Below are positions 17,246 through 27,874 of a DNA stretch of 64,000 nt, piece after piece. Both the position numbers and the translations under genes were made by a program. The notes under the pieces are model-generated. The model was given only the letters and a program-made list of their open reading frames with translations, did no database searches and was not told the origin of the DNA. Origin of the DNA: Diphasiastrum complanatum (Eukaryota; Streptophyta; Lycopodiopsida; Lycopodiales; Lycopodiaceae); the NCBI GenBank assembly GCA_029204225.1, contig MU832122.1, positions 1 to 64,000 of the forward strand, given 5' to 3'. Every line of letters starts with the position of its first letter. Position 1 is the stretch's first letter.

Positions 17246-18016
17246 TGCTCCACTATCAATTCACCATGGATCAATAGAACTCAAACATGAAGACATCACA
17301 AAAGCATCATCATTTGTGTTTTGAACACCATCCCCATCAAGAGTTAGATTACCTTGCTTGTCTCCTTGATCTCTCTTCTTTTTTTAGCAATCACTAGCAA
17401 AATGCCCCTTGATGCCACAATAGAAGCACTTCAATTTAGAGCTATCTTTCTTCTTATCAAAAGAAAAAGACTCACCATAATCTTGTCCTTTAGACCACTT
17501 GCTCTTACCTTTGCCCTTGAATTTGCCTTTGATGGACATAGCCTCTTCTCCATCATGAGATGTTGATGTATATCCATCTCTTACTTGAAGCCTATATTCC
17601 TCATTGATCAAGATCTTTTGAAGATCCATCAAACTTGGCAAAGTTTATTGAATAGTAAGGCTTCGCACAATGTTAGCATGAGCACCCAACAAACCATTAA
17701 GCATAACTCGAACAAGCTCTCCTTCCTTAATGCTCTCATCAATGCAAGCTAACTCATCATTTAAAGCCTTCACTCTCAAAACAAAAGTATTAGGATTCTC
17801 TTCTTGAATGATTTGTCTTCTTAGAGTCAACACACTAGATGTAGACTTGGTTTCATAAAGCTTTTTCAAAGCTTCCCAAGCCTCCAAAGATGATATGCAC
17901 TTACCAATCTCCTTGAGTAGCTCATTGGTAACATACATCTTGATCATGTGTAGAGCTCTTTTAGCTCTCTTGTCATACCTCCCTTGAACTTGTTGTGCCA
18001 TGGGTATTTCCTCCAC
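17246..18016 (-). pseudogene. Copia gag to protease start, with stop codons
   Basis: From 18016 the minus strand encodes a copia Gag (UBN2-type: AWEALKKLYETKSTSSVLTL and VLRVKALNDELACIDESIKE). One in-frame stop at 17642-17644 is followed by a CCHC zinc knuckle, CFYCGIKGHFASDC, near 17390. After a break, the protease begins: NDDAFVMSSCLSSIDPW, a stop where Trp is expected, then IDSGA, the copia protease active site. At IDSGA (17246) the sequence switches to the LINE-like element. It resembles the Gag of the nested element at 48.8-51 kb, so both may be one lineage. Confidence 0.85.
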
Positions 18017-18031
18017 ACAACATCTTAGGTA

Positions 18032-18044
18032 GGCTCTAATACCA
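18032..18044 (-). other. Copia primer-binding site
   Basis: The minus strand reads TGGTATTAGAGCC, one base from the standard copia PBS TGGTATCAGAGCC. It lies just upstream of the gag at 18016, and the LTR edge TG starts at 18045 on the plus strand. Confidence 0.7.
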
Positions 18045-18620
18045 TGTTAAATTTCACATGTGTGGGACATCCCAAAAGTGTGATTGGTCTCACAATAAAG
18101 GTAGATTTTGGGCCTCTTTTTTAGCTTTGTCGCGATAGTAGTACACTATTTTGATGATTTGTTAAAAGTTGAGATGTCACTTTAGACGTAATTGGAAACA
18201 TTAAAACAAGTTTTTTTTTAGCTTGGACATGGTAGAGGTAAGATGTTGTAGTGATTTGTTGGTGTCACTTTTATGTAAGTTTGAGCATATAAATGATTTT
18301 TTTTAATTTCTTTAAATTGCAATTATTGTTTTATCCAACTACTAGAATGCCTTGCTTTCTCGCGATATATCAATCACAGTATCACCTTGTTTGAGTTCTA
18401 TTGGGGGAGGGGGTTGGTGCTGCATTTTGCAGGCACTGCCCCTACTCAATCGCAATTACACTTTTTTTTTTAAAATTTAAATCTAAACTTTTTATTCTCA
18501 AAATTGTGCCCAACATTTCTGCCCAAACTCTTTTCATTGACAAGTGTTCTTTTATCCTAGCACTTGTTAGCCTAACAAAAATAACAAAAATAGATGGTTG
18601 TCCCACTTGTAGCTAGCATT
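18045..18620 (-). mobile_element. Copia 5' LTR (outer end uncertain)
   Basis: LTR of the minus-strand gag remnant. It begins TGTTAAATTTCACATG next to the PBS. The outer end is not determined; no second LTR copy was found, so the right boundary is a rough guess. No coding potential. Confidence 0.4.
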
Positions 18621-19520
18621 TAACTAACTTCATTCAATTTGAATGAAATCAGTAATTGGTGCAGAGTATTTAGCGCACATATTTATGAAGATCTCTGCAT
18701 AGGTGGGGCATGGGCATCATGTAAGATCAACCCATAAAGTGTGCCACAGATTTTTTAGCTTATTTTCTTCATTCAAAATCCTTTAGCCATGTCTTCAACA
18801 AAAGGATCAATGAAGCTTCAATTTAGTTAATGAACCCACTAAGTATGCTAACGAGTGGGATCAACATATTCCTCCACTCAGTTAAGGTGTGGGCAAGGCC
18901 TCATTTTGCAATGAAAAAAACCTATCGCATTCATCAAGACCAAGGTTCCTCAATGCTCAATGATAGTGGGGCTCTGCCTGCACTCTCAATGGAGTTGAGG
19001 AATATGCCCCTCCCGTGCATTAATAATAAATATGGCAAGAAATGAAGTTAGCAAAAATTGGATTCCCTTATAGGTGGGTCCCCCCCTTATACTTCGAAAT
19101 ATAACTATCTCCACTTGTATGTGTCTAAACTTGTTGTCGAATCTAGATCGTGTGTACTGACATCTATACTTACAAGGAAGTTGACTATTGGGACAAGGGG
19201 TCTTGATTGTTATAGGTGACCTAAGAATGTATACAAGTGTGTTGGATGTCCCATAGTTTATGTTCCATGAAGTTGTAGTGGTCTTTTGTTGCTATGCAAA
19301 TTCTTCAAAAAACATAGAAGACTTAGAAGAGCTAAGTTAGGTGGACATGGCCAACTAAGCTTAGATGCACGATGATGGTGCTAGACCTATGTCTTGTTAC
19401 TCACAAATTTTGCTTCACTCATCTCCCCTCATAGTTTTGTTGTGATTCGGGGTGTCCCTTCACTTAAAGACACAATTGTCTTTAGAACTGTGATTTTTCA
19501 TGGAGCATATATATAAATTC
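18621..19520. other. Intergenic stretch, nothing recognised
   Basis: Mixed-composition DNA with only short frames and no known motif. Confidence 0.4.
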
Positions 19521-19543
19521 ACACACATGCATGCACATGTGCG

Positions 19544-19590
<47 letters not shown>
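19521..19590. repeat. Alternating purine-pyrimidine tract (CA)n/(CG)n
   Basis: Seventy consecutive bases alternate purine and pyrimidine without a break: ACACAC, ATGCATGC, GT and GC dinucleotides at 19539-19552, then a long (AC)n run. Such tracts readily adopt Z-DNA under negative supercoiling and are prone to slippage. Confidence 0.95.
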
Positions 19591-20960
19591 TCACCAAATT
19601 TTTGTAAATGCTCCAAGATGATTTGGTTCCAAAAAACCTTCAATTAGGTAATTTTAAACATGCTTAATCATCTAAATGGGATTCTTTAGGGCTATCCAAC
19701 TCATTCTTAGAGAATATGAATAGACCGGATTTTTTTAAAAGAAAAAAAAAATCTTTTTTCTTTAACCAACTCAATTTTTATAATTTCATTAGTCCAACTA
19801 TCTTGTGATTTTCCATCCTATAGCAATCTAAAAGACAACTAGATTTCTAGTCGTGGTATATGCCATGAACACATCTATTTCAAATAGTTGCATAATACAA
19901 TAATCTAGAACATTTGGGCTCTCGCCTGAAATAATTGAAATTCATTTGTATCATAACTAGTACTTAGAATGTTGATAGAGATGGAGAAACCTGGTCTTCA
20001 AGTTTTAGTGAGGTAGAGTGTCTTGTCAAGTCAATTGAAAAACAGATGACTTTCTAGTTTTTAAGAGATGCTAACATAAAATAAGATTAGCATCAAATGT
20101 ATGTGACAATGGTACAAAACAAATATTGACAAGCCCCTAACGTTTGAGTCCATTATTGATTACAACATTTTATATTACCTATTAATAAAAGATATGTCGA
20201 AATTCTTGAAAGATAATGATTACAAAGAAAAACACTTTATAGATACTTAACTTTACTAGATGCTCATGCATAATAACTTGGTTACCTTTACTTTTGAGAT
20301 ACATGAGGTTTTGAGATACATGAGGAGATGCATGAAACTTGAACAATCTTTTAGCATCAAGAATATCATCCAAGTGGTTTTTAAAGTGATGATTTAATGA
20401 AATATACTTCTTTCCATGTCTTTTCATACACATTCATGTATGTCATCAATCAACTAGCACCTCTATTTGTTTTTCCACCATTTGTAGATGTGCAAACTCT
20501 AATTTAATGCAATTAATTATTAGATGTATCTTGGAATCTCCTTTGTCCACTTGTTCACTTGTTCTTGCTAGCAATACATGATTCCATATTATCATATAAT
20601 CAAAACCTCTTGGAAAGATAGTAAACTACACTATTTTTTAATAGAGTTGTGTTTGAATCATGGGTTTTCTTAAGTTCATTATTGGGTTAACATTGAAGTT
20701 TGTTTGAGAAGAACAATTGCAAATTATTGATCTCTTACATATAATAAAGGGAACGAGAACTTTAGGCTTACAAGCTATTGAAGTCTAACTTATTGTATGA
20801 ACAAATGAAGAACAAAATAACCCATTCTTACAAGTTCAAAGCTATCAAGGCCTGATCTTTGGTTGGTCAAGAAATTGTTTGTTGTGCTGAAAGATCTAAA
20901 AAGAATAGCATCTAAAAGAAACTTGGAAGTGGACCATCTTTGCAATGTAAACAAGCATGA
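19591..20960. other. AT-rich intergenic stretch
   Basis: No gene seen. A small tandem duplication GAGATACATGAG occurs at 20295-20325 and is otherwise unremarkable. Confidence 0.4.
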
Positions 20961-20964
20961 AGAT

Positions 20965-21425
20965 GGCTCCTTGTAGTTTCATGCAGTCCAACCACCACAA
21001 GAAACCACAAGGAGCCTTCTTGCAGTCCCTTGCAGTTGGCTGGACCGCAAGGAGCCTCCTTGTGGCCCCTTGCGATGGCCCAAGGCACCGCAAGGACCCT
21101 TCTTGTGGTCTAGCCCACCGCAAGGAGTCTCCTTGAGGTCCCTTGAGGTCCAGACCACCACAAGAAGGTTCCTTGTGGTCTCTCAGGGTTTAGGGTTTAT
21201 GGTTTAGGGTACCCAACCTGACGGACCATAAGGAGCCCGACGACAAGGAGCCTTCTTGCGGTCCAGACCACCGCAAGGGACTGCAAGAAGGTTCCTTGTG
21301 GCGCCCAAGGGACCGCAAGGAGCAACCTCTTTGTGGCCCCTTGCGGTGGGCAAGACCACAAGAAGGCCTCTTGTGGTCCGTTCGGCCACTCGCAAGGGAC
21401 AACAAGGAGCCCAAGTGTGAAAAAA
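20965..21425. repeat. GC-rich cluster of short inverted repeats
   Basis: About 460 bp built from variants of CCGCAAGGAGCC and its reverse complement GGCTCCTTGCGG, for example CAAGGAGCCTCCTTGTGG, which folds on itself. Copies alternate in orientation many times, so the block can form many small stem-loops. Base composition is clearly more GC-rich than its neighbours. Frames through it are an effect of the repeat, not genes. Confidence 0.8.
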
Positions 21426-21432
21426 AAATGAC

Positions 21433-21561
21433 TGAATCACTTGGCACGTCGGCGTGTCGACTGAATCACTTGGCACGCCAGCGTGCTATGGTGGTGGTCT
21501 GCCAGGGCAAAAAAGAAAAAAATTCTGAATCACTTGGCACACAGGCGTGCCAAGTGATTCA
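21433..21561. repeat. Triple direct repeat ending in a perfect hairpin
   Basis: The word TGAATCACTTGGCAC occurs at 21433, 21462 and 21526, and its exact reverse complement at 21547-21561. The last two form a 15-bp perfect stem with a 6-base loop. The first two copies are followed by GTCGGCGTG and GCCAGCGTG. Confidence 0.9.
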
Positions 21562-21854
21562 ATAAAAAAAAAAAAATCTGTTTGTAGCACAAGGCTAAAA
21601 ATGTATTTTAACTTCAATTTTTTTATTTTATTTTGAGATTTCATTATGGGATTTTTAATTATGTGTCAAACCACAATTCTTATTAATAAACATTCAAGTA
21701 GTGGCATAAAAAAGATAGCACACCATGTGCTATCTTTGTATTGACTCGTGACAAGAAAGAAACTCACAGAAAATTTACTCGCAAAATGCCAAGCCCCCTT
21801 GGGGAGTATGTATCCCAAGGAACATTCCTCTCCTTCCTCTTCTCACCTGTAGAT

Positions 21855-23403
21855 TGTTGGAAATTAAGTCCACAGTTGTCTCCTTGGTAAATGACTATTT
21901 CTGATTCTTCCTGTTGATCGTTGATCTAGGGTCATATGACACCAACTTTGGTTTTACGTCTACTCATTTGATACCTGCAAGAATCACAACTTAGGCAGCC
22001 AAATTGTTTGAAGAACGTCTACAACGGGCTTCCGGCTGATCTTCAGCAAAGGGTAACTAATCCTATCATAATTTCAAGTTCAGATGTTAAGTTCAATTAC
22101 TTGAAGTCATTGAAGACTTGGCCATCTTCAAGGACTTCCAAGAACTAGCATTTAGAACAAGTTTGCAGAAATACATTACTTTTTCAACAGTCTGCAGAAA
22201 AACACTAAGTGTCGCAACGGTCTGCAGAACTACACTAAGTGTTGCTACAGTCTGTAGAAATGCACTGTTTTTTCAATAGTGTCGGCTTTTTTGCATTTCC
22301 CGAAATACTCAACATCAGCATAGTTCACAAGTTCAACTTTTTGTGACAATGTCGGCTTTTTTTGCACTTTCCCGAAAAGGCGACTCTTGCCTTCAACTTC
22401 TTCCTTTCAACTATTTTGAAGAAGTTAACTTGTTTTAAGAGCACTGTCGGCTTTCTAAGGGCATTGCCGGCTTTTTAAAGAAGAGTGTCGCCTTTTTAAG
22501 GACACAGTCGACTTTTTTGCAAAATCCTGAAGAGAGAAAAAAAAAACCTGACAGTCGTCTATTTTCAACGAGGAACATTTCCGGCGACTTCCGAAAAATG
22601 CGAAGTGAGAAAAAGACACTTCACGTAAAATGCGAAGTGAGATCTCTATTTGCAGCGTCCTCGTCCGCGTCAACACTCCCTGATTCGTTGATCGTATATA
22701 CCATGTATAGTTGTCACACAAGCCAAATACTTCCCAGTACAATTGCTTACCTAATTTGGTGACAAATATTTACTATAATTAATACATGGATGAATTCTAT
22801 AAATGGATCATCCAAGCACACTCTATGTGATGCTCCGTCCATGAGACGAATAATTTTGAGCCTCCTAGTTACGCCACCATTTTTTGTTGTAATTGCTATT
22901 CTATTGTGCTTCAGTGTAATATAGCAACAACATGTTTTTCTATCTGTGTATAACGTAGATGAATGCTTGTTGTGATTGAATGCACTTTATCGTTGTTTGA
23001 TCGTGCTTGTTTACTCACTCTGATTTGAACACGGACGTCCACGACTCCTTGGCTTCTAATCAGACGATGGTTGTCTTTGACGCCTAAGGAACTTGCGACA
23101 TCATATTGCTCTTTCCATCTATTTCAGAACTAAACTTCATATTGAATCCATTTTTCAGTAATACCACACACAAGCCATTTCTAATCTGTTCGGTGGACTG
23201 AACTCATTCTGTATTTTTGTGAGTATGAATTAATTTTTAAGATCATGTTGGGCAACTAGAACACTTAAGTTGTGATTATACTCAACATAAACAATCTATC
23301 AGACTATTTTTGCATTCAGCAGCTGATTGTAACGGGAGAGCTGTTCCGCAATATTCCTGCTCTCTTCTCCGTTCACGTTCTCTATTCTTACCTTGCCCCA
23401 TCA
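21855..23403 (+). mobile_element. Copia 5' LTR, about 1.5 kb
   Basis: Starts TGTTGGAAATTAAG, a common plant copia LTR opening, and ends CA at 23403, three bases before a perfect PBS. The length suggests a long-LTR copia lineage. Inside, 22140-22520 has two families of short repeats: CAGTCTGCAGAAA variants and TGTCGGCTTTTTTGCA variants. No matching 3' LTR was found downstream, so the element is truncated. Confidence 0.65.
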
Positions 23404-23406
23404 GAT

Positions 23407-23419
23407 TGGTATCAGAGCC
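23407..23419 (+). other. Copia primer-binding site
   Basis: TGGTATCAGAGCC, the standard copia PBS complementary to initiator-Met tRNA, directly after the LTR. Confidence 0.9.
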
Positions 23420-23471
23420 TAGTTCAAATAAACCGAAAGATTAAGTTTGTTCTATTTGTCTTACTGTTAAC

Positions 23472-23636
23472 ATGTCTCATATTGGTAGCTCTTCGTCTTC
23501 ATCATCCAATGAGGCTAGAATCATTGACAAGTTCAATGGTTCTAACTTCTACATCTGGAAGTTGAAACTCCAGATGATGCTGATAGATAGAGATCTTTGG
23601 GATGTAGTAGAAGGTGAATTCCTAGAAGACACATGA
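23472..23636 (+). pseudogene. Copia gag, N-terminal fragment
   Basis: The frame starts MSHIGSSSSSSSNEARIID and continues KFNGSNFYIWKLKLQMMLI and DRDLWDVVEG, the typical start of a copia Gag (DUF4219/UBN2 type). It ends at a TGA after 54 codons. The sequence after about 23640 is not Gag-like, so the element was deleted or interrupted here. Confidence 0.85.
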
Positions 23637-23639
23637 GTT

Positions 23640-25230
23640 GTTCCAGAAAGTCCTTTCCATCAGGAAAGTTTCAGACTTTTCCAACTCACTTATGGTGCCT
23701 ATATAAGGATTGTAATCCAAAAACACCCTTACTTTAGCCATGGCACAAAGTGTCATTCCAAAGTTAGGGTCCAATCTAGAATACGTCTAGAATTTACTCT
23801 TAAATTCTAATCTAGAATAACATAAGATTCACCAGAACTTCATTACGTGAAGCTCTACCTTTTGGCTACTATCAACTATCCAACTCTCCTTAATCTTTTG
23901 GCTAGTATCAACTATCCAACTCTCCTGAATCTTCCAAGATAGTATTCCATCTTTAACCGAGAATCTTGTCACTTGGTTATCCTCTAAGAGAGAATATTTT
24001 TCAAAGAGTACTATTTCGCAACCAAAATCTCAATCGGAGATTATCTCAAAAGAATATATTACAAAAGTGAATTTCATTTTATGCTTCAATCTACGGATCC
24101 AAGTTCGCTCTAAGATCAAGTTGACTACGACAAGCAAGGAACAGGTTTCAACAAAGCACTATCTTGCAATATAATTTCCTAGTTCTGACACAAATCAATC
24201 GGACTTGTAATCAGCAATTCTTCTACTACAAAAGTGTTTTCTAATTTCCTTCACTTATATCTTCAAACCAGATATCTATAATCCCTAAAAAAATTTGTAA
24301 TATCAAAATATCCTATCGTTCTTGATTTTAGAAACAGATCCGTCATCTATCAGATTCTTCCTGGAATCTATGATAGATGTTTAATCTTGATAATTTTCTT
24401 TTCTTCCTACTTCTCCCCCTTTTAACAAGAAATGACACGAGTTTCCAAAGGTGCATATCAGTCTAGATTTGCACTAGGAGAAGTTTCAAAGAATAAATCC
24501 GAAAAAAAAGTTCAAGAAAGGTGTTGCATCATCGTAATCAAATACTGATAATGTTACAACACATTTTCTTGAATGACTTATCAAAAGATCTTCTTCGTTA
24601 CCAACATTGAGTATTGACCTGTAAATTAGAAAAGGACTTATTGAAGATTCAGGCAAGAAAAACAATTTAGAAAACGAATTTATTAACCATTTCTATGACA
24701 TCGTCCAAGGTCCACAAGTAATAAAAATTACCTTCCAAGGAATCACAAGAAATTAGGTTAATAAATGATTAAAAAATTCACAAATATATTTTTAATATAA
24801 AGAAATAGCTTGCGAGTTTTCGGTTTTGTAAATTTGAAATATCCATAAGGGGTCATGACCAATACCTCAAATTTCTGACAAAACACCCATTTTACAACCC
24901 ATAGTATTTGAGATCATTTAGATTTACGGCCTTACTATGGTCAAACTGATCCAGTTAGTTTTAGATCTTTATTTTGATCGCCTTCCACTTCCTGATCAAG
25001 GCGTCCCAAAAATCCGATTGATATGAATGATTCATAAATCGATTGAAACAGAAACATCGGTATCATTGAAGTTCTCGAGAATTTTACATTCCAACTTCAA
25101 AGTACTTATTCCAACTCTGTAAGGAGGAGTGGAAATAAACATATGATTTTTACCGGCTTCTCTTGTTCTTTTACATATTATGTTGGTACGCCCTAGCTTC
25201 AAGCTTATAAAAAAAAACTATTATTTTCAC
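23640..25230. other. Unrecognised AT-rich stretch
   Basis: No convincing coding region. There is a short local duplication around 23865-23930 (GGCTA(C/G)TATCAACTATCCAACTC). Possibly decayed retroelement. Confidence 0.4.
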
Positions 25231-25248
25231 TATTTTAGTCTTTTCCAT

Positions 25249-25640
25249 TGAGCATTTGGCCGTGCGTGCTTTTTCGCGAAGCGGCACCTTGGCCAAAAAA
25301 TCCAAGAACTCCTGGACATAGGTGTCCAATTCTTGGTTGCCCATTTTGCAGTTAATAAAGCGAATATAATAAAATCCAGAATTGTCAATTGTGACGAAAG
25401 TTTTACAAAATTCCTCTAGAAATTCAACTCAAGTCACCGGTATCACGAGTAGTTCCCTCCACCACGAGGAGGCCTTGCCCTCAAGAAACAACAAAACTAA
25501 CAATATCTACTTTTCTTCTGGGATGTTGTGTAAGCTAAAATAGCTCGTCCAACAGTTCACCCAATCTTCCACAACTTCCGAGCATCTAAACTTTCCATCG
25601 TCGAAAAAAGAATTTTTGATTGGTAGCCCAAGTTGTTTGA
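25249..25640 (-). pseudogene. Gypsy-type gag fragment
   Basis: Minus-strand reading across frames gives FFDDGKFRCSEVVEDWVNCW, SYFSLHNIPEEK, FLEGKASSWWRELL, EFLEEFCKTFVT and DTYVQEFLDFLAKVPLREKA. This order (charged start, A..WW core, EFxxxF, then YxxxFxxL) is the Retrotrans_gag core of Ty3/gypsy elements. Stops and shifts interrupt it. The upstream leader on the same strand (about 25700-25830) has a C/G homopolymer run. Confidence 0.65.
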
Positions 25641-27650
25641 ATTAATGGCTTACAATTGACTAGAAAGATTTTGCATTTGGTTGTTTTCCATTTTATTGCT
25701 TTGATGTAGGGTCATCACTGTCGGTGATGACGGACGAATTTCCGTGTCATCACTACGTGGTGATGCCGGACGGATTGCCGCTTCCCCCCCCCCCTCCTCC
25801 GGGAACATCATCCTTGTTCCATTTCAAGTGAAAACGTAAATTTTTAAAAAAAAATTTAGGTTCATTTTACATTCATTGCGGGTATAATTTTCGTAATGAA
25901 GCAATGTCCAAACAAAACATAGTTTCAACAGACCATAACATGCTTATTAAAAATTATACCAATGAACAGTGCAAATGGACTTATTAAGCGATAAAAATGT
26001 CGAAAAAAACCATGTTCATGCATCAAAACCTAATTTACACAATTTCTTAAGCCACTACGATTCATCATAGCGTTAACTACATTTTCTTATTCATAGTCCA
26101 TTATGACTATTCGAAGCCCATGGAATACTCAAAAAATAAAAATAAAAAAACATTGCCAAGAGACCTCCAGCCAGACCCCCCTTCTAACTACCTTGCAACA
26201 ACTTAACTTAAATAACAAAACTCAAGTTAAACTAACCCCCCCCCCCCCCTCCAAAATAACTCGGGCCTCCTCCTGCTGCTCGCGAGCAGACTGAAAAAGA
26301 AAGGGCCATTTCGGGAAGGAAGACCAGAGAGAGAGAGAGACAGAGATGGCGGTTGAGTTGAGGGATGGGACGCTCCCATCCCTCCACTTTCCCTCAAATT
26401 TTTGCAAGTAATAGGTGGCTTCAGGGTGCGCTATCTAGAGCGTTTTTGCAGGCTGCTTTCAGTTGTTTTATGCTTTCTTTCATCCACCCTAGCTTGCATA
26501 GATGTGTTTTAGACATCATTGAAGCTAAAAGACATTTCCTACTGCTGTTTTTGCATATTACAGATGCTATTGAGGCATTTTTATAGTTGCTTTACATCCT
26601 TACATGCATAAGCAAACTATGGTTATAGATTTACATCATGTAGGTTTCTCAAAGGCTAAAAAACAAGGTACATGCTGCCCAATTTTTTGCAAAAACCCTG
26701 ATTTGCAGGTTGCCTCATCCACATATCACAAAATAGGCAGTCACGTAAACCATACCATCTTCAAGATGGCTTTACTGATTCACAACAGCCTGCAAAACTT
26801 GTTAGTTTGCCAAAAAAATCCAGCATAAACCTGTGAATCACTAAAAAACCGCCATGCAAACCCTATAAGAAATCACCAACACTCACAGCAAGTAGTTAGT
26901 CCATTTGTGCATCTCTCCTTGCTTTTTCACCGATTTAAACCAAAACCAGCTCCGCAAAAAGCAAAAGACGGCAAACAAAATCCCATAAACCACTGTTATG
27001 TAAAAAACAAGAAGCCACAAGAAAAAATCCAGCATAGCTTCAAATTGAAACCGTTGCTTTCACAAAAGTGCTCATAGCAAAGTAATCGGCAACATAAAGG
27101 AATTGAAAACCGGAAAAGGGCCCCAATTCCCTTATAGTCATAACTTACTTACGGGTTGTTGGTTTACCGATCGTGGACACGCTACCCGAGACCAGTCGTG
27201 GGCATGACAAGTTAAGTACATGATTGTTGATGGTAAATGTACATTGTATACTGAGCACTTCCTACTGGTTACGATTTACAGTTACCTTAACGATCTAGAT
27301 CTAACATACATCCAACATGATTTTCTAAACCCTAAAACAGATTCTTGAAATCTACCTATTCTGATCTAATTCGGATCAGTGAGAATTTCTAGACTGAAAA
27401 TTGATATTTTGCACAAATCTCTGAATATCTAAATGTAATTACCTCAGCAAGCGCACAGCTGGCAATAAACAAATTTTCCTATCAGTACATTGGCAGAAAA
27501 TATTTTCTTCTTTCAGGCACTTTCAACTCTTAGATCAACCATACTTAACCATTAGAAGTCCTCAACACTTGGAACTTCTTATTCTAGCTCTTTCTTAGCG
27601 AATTCCTATTCTACATAAATACAAAATTTCTATACATATGTGATGAGCAT
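25641..27650. other. Intergenic stretch with homopolymers
   Basis: Contains C runs near 25787 and 26237-26250 and a GA run at 26327-26341 followed by a short frame (see rejected list). No gene recognised. Confidence 0.4.
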
Positions 27651-27874
27651 GGAATTTCAGCCCACACTTCCCTCAAGTTTTAAGCTCATATGCTGGTTGA
27701 CCTCAGCTGCAAACTCCAGAGGCAACTCCTTAAAGACATCCCTACAAAACCCACCAATGATTGCAGCCACAGCTTTCTCTGGATCAATGCCCCTTTGTTG
27801 GAAAGAAAATAATTGACCTTCCCCAATCTTTGACGTGTTGCTTCATGCTCAACACGGGCAGTTGGATTCTTAAC

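Noticed and set aside
20896-21447. Overlapping frames in both directions at 21 kb
   Set aside because: Frames in several phases arise from the GC-rich inverted repeats; none has a non-repeat motif.
20965-21561. Possible CRISPR-like array
   Set aside because: Repeat spacing is irregular, orientation alternates and the context is a plant nuclear genome.
26346-26411. GA-rich leader followed by ATGGCGGTTGAGTTGAGGGA, a tempting first exon
   Set aside because: Only 21 codons before a stop, no downstream exon recognised on this strand, and the frame shows no known family.
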